64,000 nt of DNA from an uncultured Williamsia sp. (GCF_947494875.1 NZ_CANLWM010000006.1:310001-374000), one strand, 5' to 3'; positions 16,672-26,450 are shown, counted from the stretch's first letter. The notes: generated by a model not told the origin, from the sequence alone. A program made the numbers and translations.

Positions 16672-17415
16672 ATGAGCGACACAGCCGTCACCCGCGCCGT
16701 CGAGGCCATCCGCTCTGCCACGACGGTGACCGTCCTGACCGGTGCCGGCATGTCGGCCGAGAGCGGGGTCCCCACCTTTCGTGACGTGCAGACCGGACTG
16801 TGGGCCAAATACGACCCGATGACCCTCGCGACAACGGACGCCTGGGACGACGACCCGGCCCTCGTCTGGGCCTGGTATCAGCGCCGCCGCGCGATGGTCC
16901 AGGCCGTCGAGCCGAACGACGGACATCGCGCCCTCGCTGACTGGGCGTCGACGGCAGACGTGCGTGTGGTGACGCAGAACGTCGACGACCTCCACGAGCG
17001 CGCGGGCAGCACCGACGTCGTCCACGTTCACGGCAGCTTGTTCGCCTGCCGCTGCGACACGTGTGGACGCGCGCACGAGGTCGAGGCGAGTGAGCCCGAC
17101 GGCGATCGCGTCGACCCGCCCCGGTGCGAGTGCGGCGGCCGGGTGCGCCCAGGCGTCGTGTGATTCGGGGAGATGTTGCCGCGGAACGCGTTCGCCGAGG
17201 CGGAGACGCGTGCGGAGGCGTGCGACGTGTTCCTCCTCGTCGGCACGTCCGGTGTCGTCTATCCCGCGGCCGGTCTCCCCCACATCGCGCGGGGGTCCGG
17301 TGCGACGATCGTCGAGATCAACCCGCAGGAGACCGATCTGTCCGACGCCTGTGACATCACCGTCCGCGCGACGGCCGCGACCGCGCTACCGGAGATCGTG
17401 TCCGCGCTGCACTGA
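16672..17415 (+). pseudogene. cobB: Sirtuin (NAD-dependent deacylase) interrupted by an in-frame TGA
   Basis: The frame opening at ATG 16672 encodes a clear sirtuin. It shows VLTGAGMSAESGVPTFRD, the TQNVDDLHERAG active-site helix, HVHGS with the catalytic His, and a zinc ribbon with two Cys pairs (CDTC and CECG). At codon 164 (17161-17163) a TGA sits where sirtuins have Trp in the VV-W-FGE motif. Reading continues in the same frame with FGE-MLP and the LLVGTSG-V-YPA and VEIN NAD-binding segments to a stop at 17415. A single TGG-to-TGA change explains it: nonsense mutation, sequencing error, or read-through. If real, the truncated product lacks the second half of the Rossmann fold and is inactive. 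Confidence 0.8.
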
Positions 17416-17421
17416 CGATGG

Positions 17422-19140
17422 TCAGGTGCGGCTGGACAGCGTCTCCGTCAGCTTGGCGATGGCGAATCCCCACGCCTGACCCGCTGTCGGACGAGCCGGC
17501 ACCGACACCTCGTCGGGATTCGTCATCATGTCGAGCAGCGCCGGACCGGGGTGGGCGAGCGCGGTGCGCACCGCCTCGGCGACGTCCCCGGGACGCGTGA
17601 CCCGCTGCGCGTACAGGCCCATCGCCTGTGCCACGGCGGCGATGTCGGGGTTGTCGAGCTCAGTCCCGAACTCGGCCATCCCGGTCTGCTCCTGCTCGAG
17701 TTTCACCATGCCCAGGCGCTGATTGTCGAAGACGACGAACGTCACCGGCAGCGAGTAGGTGACCGCGGTGCGCAGATCCCCGAGGAGCATCATGAGCCCG
17801 CCGTCGCCGCAGAACGCGATGACCTGACGGTTCCGGTCGAGCGCCTGGATCCCCAGTGCCTGGGGCATCGCGTTCGCCATCGATCCGAGGTTGAACGACC
17901 CGACCAGCCGCCGGCGGTCACGGATCGTGACGAAGCGCGACAGCCACACCGTGGACATGCCCGTGTCCGAGGTGAAGACGGCGTCGTCGGCGGCGGTCTC
18001 GTCGACCGCGGCGGCGACGACCTCGGGTCGGATCAGCTCGTCGGGGTTGTCGAGGTGCTTGCGCACGCGACCCACGAGGGTGGAGTCATGGGCGGGATCG
18101 GCGAGTCGCTGCTGCGCGGCGTGCCACAGCTCGAACTCGGTTCGGTGATGGTCCAGGAACGACCGGCTCGTCTTGGGGGCAACTCGTTCGACGAGTCGGG
18201 CCACGGCGTCACCGGCATCGCCGACAACTCCGACGGACACCGACACCCGCCGGCCGATGTGCTCTGCGCGCGTGTCGATCTGGACCACAAGCTTGTCGTG
18301 CGGTAGCCAGTCGCGGTACGGGAAGTCGGTGCCGACCAGAAGCAGAGCATCCGCCTGATGCAGGGCGAGGTGTGCGGCCGGGTTCCCGATGAGACCGGAC
18401 TGTCCGATCTGGAAGGGGTTGTCACCCTCGAAGCCGTCTTTGGCCTTCAGCGTCAGCACCATGGGGGCGGCGAGGCGGTCGGCCAGTCGCAGAACGTCCG
18501 CGCGGGCGTTCCGCGCGCCGTGGCCGACGAGCATGGCCACCGACGACGCCTCGTCGAGGATCTTCACGGCGTCGGCGATGTCGTCGGCGTCGGCGATGGA
18601 GCCCGCATGGCGCGGGGCGAACCGCGGCGTTCCCTCAGGGGCGTCCATCGCGCCGATGTCACCGGGGATGGTCAGGATGGCGACGCCGGACAATGCCAAC
18701 GCCGAGTTGACCGCCTGCTCCAGCAGATACGGCATCTGCGCCGGCGACGACACCGTGGCCCGATAGACCGCGACGTCGGCGAAGACGGCGTCGTTGTCCA
18801 CCTCCTGGAAGAAATCGGTACCCATGTTCTCGCTGGGCACCTGACCGCAGATCGCGAGCATCGGCGCGTGTGACTTCTTCGCGTCGTACATCCCGTTGAT
18901 GAGGTGCAGCGAACCCGGCCCGACGGTGCCCATGCACACCCCGAGGGTCCCCGAGATCTGGGCCTGCGCACCGGCAGCGAACGCGGCCGCCTCCTCGTGC
19001 CGTACGCCGATCCACTCGAGGCGGTCGTCGTCGCGGATGGCGTCGGTGATCGGGTTCAGGGCGTCACCGACGACACCCCACACCTGGCGCACCCCCAGAT
19101 CACCGAGGGCCGAGACGATCATGTGCGCGATGTCAGGCAT
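17422..19140 (-). CDS. poxB: Pyruvate dehydrogenase (quinone)/PoxB-type thiamine-diphosphate enzyme
   Basis: A 572-residue ThDP enzyme with the three-domain order of pyruvate oxidases. The N-terminal Pyr domain holds the GVRHEEAAAFAAGA cofactor Glu. A central FAD-binding-like domain follows (LVGHGARNA onward), then a C-terminal PP domain with the GDGGLMMLLGDLRTA ThDP/Mg motif ending in DNQRLGM. PoxB converts pyruvate to acetate and CO2 and passes electrons to quinone at the membrane surface. ATG 19140 follows AGGAA at good spacing. It lies 22 nt downstream of the FMN glutamate-synthase-like gene, probably in one operon with it. Confidence 0.88.
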   Translation of the reverse strand: MPDIAHMIVSALGDLGVRQVWGVVGDALNPITDAIRDDDRLEWIGVRHEEAAAFAAGAQAQISGTLGVCMGTVGPGSLHLINGMYDAKKSHAPMLAICGQVPSENMGTDFFQEVDNDAVFADVAVYRATVSSPAQMPYLLEQAVNSALALSGVAILTIPGDIGAMDAPEGTPRFAPRHAGSIADADDIADAVKILDEASSVAMLVGHGARNARADVLRLADRLAAPMVLTLKAKDGFEGDNPFQIGQSGLIGNPAAHLALHQADALLLVGTDFPYRDWLPHDKLVVQIDTRAEHIGRRVSVSVGVVGDAGDAVARLVERVAPKTSRSFLDHHRTEFELWHAAQQRLADPAHDSTLVGRVRKHLDNPDELIRPEVVAAAVDETAADDAVFTSDTGMSTVWLSRFVTIRDRRRLVGSFNLGSMANAMPQALGIQALDRNRQVIAFCGDGGLMMLLGDLRTAVTYSLPVTFVVFDNQRLGMVKLEQEQTGMAEFGTELDNPDIAAVAQAMGLYAQRVTRPGDVAEAVRTALAHPGPALLDMMTNPDEVSVPARPTAGQAWGFAIAKLTETLSSRT

Positions 19141-19162
19141 GGGGTTCCTGTCTTGTCGGTGG

Positions 19163-20752
19163 TCAGACGTGCGTGGGGACGAAACTGTCGGCGTCTGCGT
19201 GAGACCAGTCGTCGGCCCAGCCGACCGGCGGATCGCGAAGCAGGACACCGGGTTCGAGCCACTCGTAGATCTCGGCGTAGGACCGCTGCATCACCGGGCC
19301 CAGCCGTTTGCGCAACATGGACGGGGACAGCGCGCTGGGGTCGGTGACACCCATCGACGCCATGATCCGCATCGCCTCGGACACGGTGGCCTGCTGGTAG
19401 CGGTACACCCGCGCGCTCTTGTCGGTGACGTCGAGAGCGCGCGCCCGTGCGGGGTCCTGCGTGGCGACGCCGACGGGGCAGTGGTTGGTGTGGCACCGCT
19501 GGGACTGGATGCAGCCGACGGCCATCATCATCGCGCGGGCGGCGTTCGTGTAGTCGGCACCCTGGATGAGGCGTTTGACGATGTCGGTACCGGTCGCGAC
19601 CTTGCCGCTCGCGCCGATCGTGATGCGATCACGCAGCCCCGCCCCGACGAGCGCGTTGTGCACGGTCATCAGTCCGTCCGTGAGGGGGAGCCCGACGTGG
19701 TCCTCGTACTCGAGAGGCGCTGCGGCCGTTCCACCTTCGGCGCCGTCGACGATGATGAAGTCCGGGGTGACGTTCTCGTCGAGCATGGCCTTGCAGATGC
19801 CGAGCAGCTCCACGCGCGACCCGACGCACAGCTTGAACCCGACGGGCTTGCCGTCGGCCAGCTCGCGCATCCGGGCGATGAAGCGGATCAGCCCGCGGGG
19901 CGTCGAGAACTCGCTGTGCCCGGCCGGACTGACACACTTCTCACCCTGGGGGACACCGCGGTACTCCGCGATCTCGGCGCTCACCTTCGACGCGGGGAGC
20001 ACGCCGCCGATGCCTGGCTTCGCACCCTGGCTCAGCTTGAGCGACAGGCATTTGACGTTCTCGTCCGCGGCCTTGCGGGCGAACTCGTCGGGGTCGAAGC
20101 GGCCGTCGTCGGTGCGGCACCCGAAGTAGCCCGACCCGATCTCCCAGACGACGTCCGCGCCACCCAGGTGATACGGCGTGAGGCCACCCTCACCGGTGTC
20201 GTGGGCGAAGCCGCCCCGCTGTGCACCGGCGTTCAACGCGCGCAACGCGTTCGCCGACAGCGCACCGAAGCTCATCGACGAGACGTTCAGCAGCGACATC
20301 TCGTAGGGCTGGGTGCAGTCGGGCCCGCCGATCCGGACGCGCGGCGGGTTGTCGGGGGGATCGAGCGGTGCGGTCGAGTGCGTGAGGTACTCGTACCCGT
20401 CCTGGTCGAGGTCGCGCTCGGTGCCGAAGGACAGCTCCGCCGCAGTGCCCTTGGCACGCTCGTAGATCAACGATCGGACGTCGCGGTCGAACGGGCGACC
20501 GTCGAAGTTCCGTTCGATGAAATACTGCTGCAGTTCCGGGCGCAGTGCCTCCAGCAGGTACCGCATGTGGCCCAGCACGGGATAGTTCCGCAGCACCGAG
20601 TGGCGTCGTTGGATCAGGTCGTATACGCCGACGACGGCCACGATCCCGACGACAACGGCCGGGATGATCCATCCCCACCCGACGAACACCGCGCCGACGA
20701 TGCATCCCGCGGTGGCAAGCACCAGCGCCGCGACGAGGGCGACGCGCATCAT
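19163..20752 (-). CDS. FMN-binding glutamate-synthase-like protein with membrane anchor
   Basis: A 529-residue protein. Residues 1-45 hold one or two hydrophobic helices, which anchor it in the membrane. The rest is a glutamate-synthase alpha-like FMN barrel: SSMSFGALS, GEGGLTPYHL, KLSQGAKPGIGG, a GAEGGTAAAPLE phosphate-binding stretch and a 3Fe-4S-type Cys cluster (C-x5-C-x4-C, in CIQSQRCHTNHC). It lacks the glutaminase and FAD/NADPH domains of true glutamate synthase, so the amide/electron donor is unknown. Two adjacent ATGs (20752, 20749) or GTG 20761 may be the start. First gene of a probable pair with poxB. Confidence 0.85.
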   Translation of the reverse strand: MMRVALVAALVLATAGCIVGAVFVGWGWIIPAVVVGIVAVVGVYDLIQRRHSVLRNYPVLGHMRYLLEALRPELQQYFIERNFDGRPFDRDVRSLIYERAKGTAAELSFGTERDLDQDGYEYLTHSTAPLDPPDNPPRVRIGGPDCTQPYEMSLLNVSSMSFGALSANALRALNAGAQRGGFAHDTGEGGLTPYHLGGADVVWEIGSGYFGCRTDDGRFDPDEFARKAADENVKCLSLKLSQGAKPGIGGVLPASKVSAEIAEYRGVPQGEKCVSPAGHSEFSTPRGLIRFIARMRELADGKPVGFKLCVGSRVELLGICKAMLDENVTPDFIIVDGAEGGTAAAPLEYEDHVGLPLTDGLMTVHNALVGAGLRDRITIGASGKVATGTDIVKRLIQGADYTNAARAMMMAVGCIQSQRCHTNHCPVGVATQDPARARALDVTDKSARVYRYQQATVSEAMRIMASMGVTDPSALSPSMLRKRLGPVMQRSYAEIYEWLEPGVLLRDPPVGWADDWSHADADSFVPTHV

Positions 20753-20890
20753 CGCGAGCACCGTCCGTCAGGCGGGACGCTCACGAGTGCGACGATTCGT
20801 CGTCCGGGGTGGGCGAGGCTGTCGCCGCCCGGATGTCCCGATCCTGTCGTTCGGCCACTGTTGTCCGCTCCCGTCCACGCGCTCAGGCAC

Positions 20891-20904
20891 GTCGTGATCA
20901 CGAC
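20891..20904. promoter_or_regulatory. 14-bp perfect palindrome with flanking repeat upstream of the glutamate-synthase-like gene
   Basis: GTCGTGATCACGAC is perfectly self-complementary. An adjacent CACGACAG direct repeat recurs about 20 nt on (20919-20926). It lies in a 299-nt gap between two minus-strand genes, about 140 nt before the start at 20752, where an operator would be expected. The factor is unknown. Confidence 0.35.
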
Positions 20905-21051
20905 AGTCGCGGGTGCTTCACGACAGGCGCGGCGAACGCTACCCCCCGACCGACCGGCGGGCAACGACGGATCCCGGAACGTCCTGTGCCGGCGGGGGTT
21001 CAGGTCGGGGTTGCGGGATTTGCCGCTTTGACCTGCGTGCGGTCGCCCGCG

Positions 21052-22230
21052 TCAGGCGGCGTTCTCCTCGCGGTCGGCGATCACCTTGGCGGGCGGGAGG
21101 CCGATGCTGTCGTCGTGGCCGCGGAAGTTCTCCAGCCACCAGCGCCAGTCGTCGCAGACGAGCTCGAACGGGGTCTCGTGTCCGAGTTCGCGTGCGGCCC
21201 AGACGGGCCAGTGGGGGTTGGCGAGTGCGGGACGGCCCAGCAGGACGAGGTCGATCAGCTCGTCGCGGATCACGCTGTCGGCCATCTCCGGCACGCCGAG
21301 ATTCCAGCTGGTGGCGACGGGGATCCCGATCTCGCGCTTGACCCGCGTCGCCCGTGACAGCATGAAACCGGGCTTGTCCATGACGTTCTCGCGCATGTCG
21401 TCGGTGTTGAAGCCCAGAGAGATGTCGGCGAGGTCGAGGCCGTGCTCGGCCATCCAGCCGATCGCGGTGACGGAGTCGTCGAACTGTGTGCCGTCGGGGT
21501 GCAGGTCGTCGGAGCCGAGGCGCATCGTCAGTGGGAACTCCTCCGGCCACACGGCGCGGACGGCGTCGAGCGCCTCGAGGTGGAACCGCGCACGGTTCTC
21601 CAGGCTGCCGCCGTACTGGTCGGTCCGCTGGTTGGCCAGCGGCGAGAAGAAGCTCGCGCCGAGATAGCCGTGGGCGTAGTGCATCTCGAGCCACTGGTAG
21701 CCGGCCTCGGCGGCGCGACGGGCGGCGTCGGCGTAACTCTGCATGAGGTCGGCGATCTCCTCGACGGTCAGCTCGTGCACGTCGAACGAGTGGTCACCGC
21801 CGTAGGGGATGGCGGACGGTGCGCGGCAGGTCCAGCCCTGCGGGTGGTCCGGCGGGAGTTGTGCGCCGCCGGGGAAACCGTCGATGGTCTTGTACTTCGG
21901 CACCTCGCTGCCCTTGCGGCCGGTGTGGCCGAGCTGGATGGCAGGCACGCCGCCGAAGCTCTTGATGATGTCGGTGACGCGCTTGTGTCCCTCGATCTGG
22001 CTGTCGTCCCAGATCCCGGCGCACGACGTCGACGTGCGGCCGTCGGGGGTGATGGCGATCTGTTCGGGGAAGACGAGACCGAAGCCGCCGGCGGCGCGGG
22101 CGCCGAGATAGCTGACGTGGAAGTCGTCCATCGTCCCGTCGGTGGAGCGGTACATGGTCATCGGTGACATCGCGATGCGGTTGCGCAGCGTGACGCCCTT
22201 GAGGGTGAACGGGGAGAAGAGGTCGGGCAC
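21052..22230 (-). CDS. NADH:flavin oxidoreductase/ene-reductase, YqjM-like
   Basis: A 392-residue FMN barrel enzyme of the OYE superfamily, YqjM-like group. Visible are LRNRIAMSPMTMYRSTDG, QLGHTGRKG, the HYAHGYLGASFFSPL active site (His-x-x-His rather than the His-x-x-Asn of the 4491 enzyme), NQRTDQYGGSLENR and a C-terminal LLGRPALANPHW. GTG 22230 is preferred: it is preceded by AGGAG at 6-nt spacing and gives the family's N-terminus; an ATG at 22275 is in frame but adds 15 atypical residues. Reduces alpha,beta-unsaturated carbonyls; the physiological substrate is unknown. Single-unit as far as can be seen. Confidence 0.88.
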   Translation of the reverse strand: MPDLFSPFTLKGVTLRNRIAMSPMTMYRSTDGTMDDFHVSYLGARAAGGFGLVFPEQIAITPDGRTSTSCAGIWDDSQIEGHKRVTDIIKSFGGVPAIQLGHTGRKGSEVPKYKTIDGFPGGAQLPPDHPQGWTCRAPSAIPYGGDHSFDVHELTVEEIADLMQSYADAARRAAEAGYQWLEMHYAHGYLGASFFSPLANQRTDQYGGSLENRARFHLEALDAVRAVWPEEFPLTMRLGSDDLHPDGTQFDDSVTAIGWMAEHGLDLADISLGFNTDDMRENVMDKPGFMLSRATRVKREIGIPVATSWNLGVPEMADSVIRDELIDLVLLGRPALANPHWPVWAARELGHETPFELVCDDWRWWLENFRGHDDSIGLPPAKVIADREENAA

Positions 22231-22384
22231 GGCGAGCTCCTGGGGTGAGCGGGTGATCCGGATGCGCCTCTGCACCCGCGGACCCCCATTACCGCATGCG
22301 TGAGAGACGGTCCGATTACGCCGGACTACGGTCTCCGTTACGCCCGTCTCACCTGGCCGGAGGTCGACGCGTGAGGCGCTGTGA

Positions 22385-22690
22385 TCAGCGCGCGTCGGGT
22401 GCTGCGGAGGTGTCGCCGTGGTGGCGCCAGTCCGCGTCGTACTCGGCGAGCTGCTCGGGGCTGGGCCGCCCGGCGGGAGCGATGGAACCGTTGGTCAGGA
22501 TCGCCCGTCGGAGGATGGTCGCCGAGGTCGCGAAGCCGACCACCATCACCAGCAGGCAGACGACGGCGGTGAGGTCGTCGCCGCGGGCGAAGCGCCACAC
22601 GGTGAGACCGAATGCGGCGAGACCGATCACCATGCAGACGTACCCGAACCAGACGGTCGGGGCGGACATCGACTTCTGGGGTGTGCTCAC
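22385..22690 (-). CDS. Small two-helix membrane protein
   Basis: A 101-residue protein with two hydrophobic helices (about residues 14-32 and 40-60) separated by a short charged loop, and a soluble acidic C-terminal tail of about 35 residues. GTG 22690 is preceded by GAGAGG at 7-nt spacing, better than the in-frame ATGs at 22729 and 22753. No family recognised. It lies between the YqjM-like gene and the divergent ABC exporter. Confidence 0.55.
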   Translation of the reverse strand: MSTPQKSMSAPTVWFGYVCMVIGLAAFGLTVWRFARGDDLTAVVCLLVMVVGFATSATILRRAILTNGSIAPAGRPSPEQLAEYDADWRHHGDTSAAPDAR

Positions 22691-22943
22691 AGCGGAACCT
22701 CTCGTCGGGCCCGCCGTGGCGAGCGTCATCGCGTCATCTGCATCACTATCCACGGTACGCCGCCGTCAGGTGGGCCGCCACGATCTGTGATGTCTATTCC
22801 GTTGTCGCAGTGGCGATTAGACCGCTTGGTCTGATTCCGCACGTCGGGCGAATGGCAGGTCGACGAGGCGCCCGCGCCGGCGGGCTCGGTATGTCCGGAA
22901 AACGACTTTCCCGATGTCGTTGCCCCTGCGTACTGTCGGGGCG

Positions 22944-25900
22944 ATGTCCCTCGCACCCGCCCCGGAACGCACGCTGAGCGCTGCGTCGGTGGCTCGTGCC
23001 GACGATCCGCGGCAGACGGTCGACTGGCGCCGGATGCGGGGTCGCGCGATGGGCGTCGCGCTGACCCTCCTCGTGGTCGCGTCGATCGCCGAGGCCATCG
23101 GCACGGTCGTGGTCGGACGCGTCGCCGACGGGCCGACCCTGAGCCTCGTCGTCGTCCTCGGCATTGCGCTTATCGGGTCCGCCGTGCTCGACGCGATCGG
23201 CCGCACGGTGTGGACGTCGGTGTCCGACCGCGCCGAGGGCGCCCTGCGCGACGACCTGCTGACCGCCGCGCTGGGCCAGCCGCTGTCGGTGCTGTCCGAG
23301 ACGGCCGTGGGCGAGATCCTCGACCGCGTCGACGACGACACCCACGAGGTCGGGTCCCTCGTCCGCCTCCAGCTGTGGGACGCGCTGCGGACCGTCGTGC
23401 TTGTCCTCCCGATGTGGATCGTCGCGGGCCTCACGTGGTGGCCCGCCTGGATCCTCTTCCCGATCGTCGCGTCGGCGGTGCTGCTCTCGATCCGTCCGCT
23501 CCTGGGCGTCCTCACCGACCGCAAGGTCGTCGAGGAGATGGCGTGGACCGACCACGCGGCGGCGCTGGAGGAGGGCATCGCCGCCCGCGACGACCTCCGC
23601 ACCAGCCTCGGCCAGGCGTTCGTGCTGCGGCGCAACGGCGAACTCGCCGCCGCGGTGCACCGCGCGTTCCTCACGGTGGTGCGGATCCAGGCGCGGATGA
23701 CCGTCCGCGCCGGACTGCTGCTGCACCTGCTGATGGCCGTCATCGCGGTGGCCGGGGCGCTGCTCGTCGCGGGTCGCCACCTCGAGGTCGGCGCGCTGGT
23801 GACGCTGTTCCTGGTGTCGACGACGTTCGTCGGCCAGATCAACCAGCTCGCCCGGCACCTCCCGGACCTGCAGGCCGGCATGGGTGCGATCGTCCGCCTG
23901 CGGCAGCTGCTGGCCGCGCCGCCCGAGCCGGTCGGCGGCCTGTCGCTGCCCGACGGGCCGCTCGACGTCACCATCACCGACCTCGAGTTCGCCTACGACG
24001 AGGGCACGTTCGCCCTGTCCGGCATCGATCTGCACATCGCGGCCGGCACCACCTGCGCCCTCGTCGGTAGGACGGGGTCAGGCAAGTCGACACTCGCCGC
24101 ACTCATCTCCCGTGCGGTCGACCCGCCCGTCGGGACGGTGCGCCTCGGCGGGGTCGACGTCACCGAACTCGACCTGCACCGCCTGCGCGCCGCCGTCGGT
24201 GTCGTCACCCAGCGGACCGAGATCGTCGCGGGCACGCTCGCCCAGAACATCGCCCTGTTCGGCGACGTCCACCGCGAGCGCATCGCCGAGGCTGTCGCCG
24301 ACCTGCAGCTCACCGACTGGGTCGCCGGACTTCCCGCGGGCCTCGACACCCCGCTCGGCCCGGGCGGCACGACGCTCTCGGCGGGGGAGGAGCAGCTCGT
24401 CGCGTTCGCCCGCCTGCTGGTGCGCGACGTGCGCATCGTCGTGCTCGACGAGGCGACGGCCCGCATGGACCCGCTCACCGAGGCGCGGGTGGTCCGCGCC
24501 GCCGACCGGCTGCTCGCCCGCCGCACCGGTCTGCTGATCGCTCACCGACTCACCACGGTCGCCCGCGCCGACACCGTCGCGGTCCTCGACCGCGGCAGGC
24601 TCATCGACCACGGACCACAGTCGGTGCTCGCGCAGCGTCCGGGACCGTTCCGGACCCTGCTCGACGCGGCCGCCACGCACACCTCGTCGGAACCGGTCGA
24701 GACGACCGGCGGATCGGTCGGAGCCGTTCGGCGACAAGGTGATCCACCGCCGACCCGCGGCGTCGAGAGCGGCCCCAGCCTCGGGCGCGGGGTCGTCTCG
24801 CTGCTTCGCGTGCACCCCGAGTGGGGCCTGTTCGGTGCCGCACTGTTCCTCAGCGCCGCGCTCACCGGTGCGTTCGGTGCGGTCACCGCCGCCCTGTGGG
24901 GTCACGTCGTGGCCGCAGTCGGTCGCGGCGACGTCCCGACCCTCCTGCTGGTGGGTGTGGTGGTCAGCCTGATCGTCTCGCCGTTCCTCGTGGCCGGCGC
25001 CGTCCTGCGCTACACCCGCTGGTGGGTCGACGGGTTGCTGCGCGTGCGCACCTCGGTGCTCATGGCGCAGACCGAACAGCACCGCCTGCCGCGGACGCCG
25101 CCGGGCGAGATCGTCGCGCGCGCACTCGACGCCGACCGCTTCATCCGCTACGCCGACCGCTGGGTCGACGTCGTCAACGGCATCATCGTCGTGGTCGTCA
25201 CGACGATCATGGCCGGCAGCCTCCTGGCCGGATCGGTCCTGATGGTCGTGATGGTCGCCGCCGCAGCGGCTTCCGCGGTCGGCCGTCCGTTCGCCGGGAG
25301 GTCGGCGGCCGCGGCGTCGGCGACCCGCGCCGCCTTCGGACGGTCGCTGGTCTCGGTGCTGGAGAGTGCGCGCACCATCAAGCTCGCCGCCGCGACCGAG
25401 GACGCCCACCGCCACCTCACCCGCACCGACGCCGGTCGCGTCGACGCGGCGGTGCGCGAACACCGCATCCAGTCGATCCTCATCGGCGTGCCCGTCGTGC
25501 TGGTGTACGCCGGAGTGGTCGCCGCGTGGGCCGTCTTCCTGGCCGGCGGCTGGGGCCTGGCGACCGCACTCCTGGTGTCGGGCACGGTGATCGGCTTCGA
25601 CTGGTTCGGCCGGGTCGCGGGTGCGGTGATCACCGAAGCCCCCGGCACGAGAGCGTGGCAGCGGGTCACAGCCCGCTTCGCGGGCGGTCGGGACCTCATG
25701 GCCGTGCCGCGCGCCGTCGACCTCCTCCGCGGGTCGTCGCCGCCCCCGGAATCACCGACACGTGTCCCTCTCGAGCGCCTGTCGGTGCACTCCTTCGACG
25801 CCGTCCACTCCGACGGCACCATCGGTGCCACAGGCATCGACATCCACGTCGACGCGGGCGAACTCGTCCTGCTCCTCGGACAGGTCGGGTCGGGCAAGTC

Positions 25901-26450
25901 GAGCCTGCTGTCCGCGCTCGCCGGTCTCATCGACCACCGCGGTGAGATCCGCTGGAACGACGAGACCGTCACCGACACGCAGGCGTTCCTGCGTCCGGGT
26001 CAGGTGGCGCACGTCGCTCAGGTGCCGCGGGTGCTGTCGGGGACTTTCGCCGAGAACATCCGCGTCGACCACGACCGTCGCATCGACGGTGCCGTCGATG
26101 ACGCGCGCCTCGCCCCCGACGTCGCCGCGGCCGGCGGGGTCGACGCGGTGATCGGCCACCGCGGGGTGCGACTGTCCGGCGGTCAGGTCCAGCGGCTCGC
26201 CCTCGCGCGGGCACTCGCCAGTGAGCCCGAGCTGCTCCTCGCCGACGACGTGTCGTCGGCGTTGGACGCGACCACGGAGGTCGAGCTGTGGCGGTCGCTG
26301 CGCGAGCGGGGGACCGCGGTGCTCGGCGCCACCAGCAAGCGTGCCGCGCTCGCCCAGGCCGATCGGGTGGTGGTGCTCGTCGACGGGACTGTCGCGGCGA
26401 TGGGTGCGTGGCGCGACCTCGAGTCGTCGTGGGGTCACCTCGCCGGCTGA
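22944..26450 (+). CDS. Fused ABC exporter (TMD-NBD-TMD-NBD) with asymmetric ATP sites
   Basis: A 1168-residue single-chain exporter holding both halves that are normally two proteins. Each half has a membrane domain followed by an ATPase domain. NBD1 is canonical: Walker A at about 375, signature LSAGE at about 478, Asp-Glu Walker B at about 502, switch His near 533. NBD2 has a good Walker A (about 979) and signature LSGGQ (about 1077), but Asp-Asp instead of Asp-Glu at 1101-1102, and Ser/Lys where the switch His is expected near 1130. One ATP site is therefore consensus and the other degenerate. The layout recalls CydDC/TM287-288-like heterodimers fused together; the cargo cannot be told. 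The ATG follows only a weak Shine-Dalgarno. Confidence 0.88.
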   Translation: MSLAPAPERTLSAASVARADDPRQTVDWRRMRGRAMGVALTLLVVASIAEAIGTVVVGRVADGPTLSLVVVLGIALIGSAVLDAIGRTVWTSVSDRAEGALRDDLLTAALGQPLSVLSETAVGEILDRVDDDTHEVGSLVRLQLWDALRTVVLVLPMWIVAGLTWWPAWILFPIVASAVLLSIRPLLGVLTDRKVVEEMAWTDHAAALEEGIAARDDLRTSLGQAFVLRRNGELAAAVHRAFLTVVRIQARMTVRAGLLLHLLMAVIAVAGALLVAGRHLEVGALVTLFLVSTTFVGQINQLARHLPDLQAGMGAIVRLRQLLAAPPEPVGGLSLPDGPLDVTITDLEFAYDEGTFALSGIDLHIAAGTTCALVGRTGSGKSTLAALISRAVDPPVGTVRLGGVDVTELDLHRLRAAVGVVTQRTEIVAGTLAQNIALFGDVHRERIAEAVADLQLTDWVAGLPAGLDTPLGPGGTTLSAGEEQLVAFARLLVRDVRIVVLDEATARMDPLTEARVVRAADRLLARRTGLLIAHRLTTVARADTVAVLDRGRLIDHGPQSVLAQRPGPFRTLLDAAATHTSSEPVETTGGSVGAVRRQGDPPPTRGVESGPSLGRGVVSLLRVHPEWGLFGAALFLSAALTGAFGAVTAALWGHVVAAVGRGDVPTLLLVGVVVSLIVSPFLVAGAVLRYTRWWVDGLLRVRTSVLMAQTEQHRLPRTPPGEIVARALDADRFIRYADRWVDVVNGIIVVVVTTIMAGSLLAGSVLMVVMVAAAAASAVGRPFAGRSAAAASATRAAFGRSLVSVLESARTIKLAAATEDAHRHLTRTDAGRVDAAVREHRIQSILIGVPVVLVYAGVVAAWAVFLAGGWGLATALLVSGTVIGFDWFGRVAGAVITEAPGTRAWQRVTARFAGGRDLMAVPRAVDLLRGSSPPPESPTRVPLERLSVHSFDAVHSDGTIGATGIDIHVDAGELVLLLGQVGSGKSSLLSALAGLIDHRGEIRWNDETVTDTQAFLRPGQVAHVAQVPRVLSGTFAENIRVDHDRRIDGAVDDARLAPDVAAAGGVDAVIGHRGVRLSGGQVQRLALARALASEPELLLADDVSSALDATTEVELWRSLRERGTAVLGATSKRAALAQADRVVVLVDGTVAAMGAWRDLESSWGHLAG

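Noticed and set aside
17161-17163. Selenocysteine decoding of the TGA in the sirtuin
   Set aside because: The replaced residue is a structural Trp, no selenocysteine is known at this site in sirtuins, and no SECIS-like hairpin is evident directly downstream.
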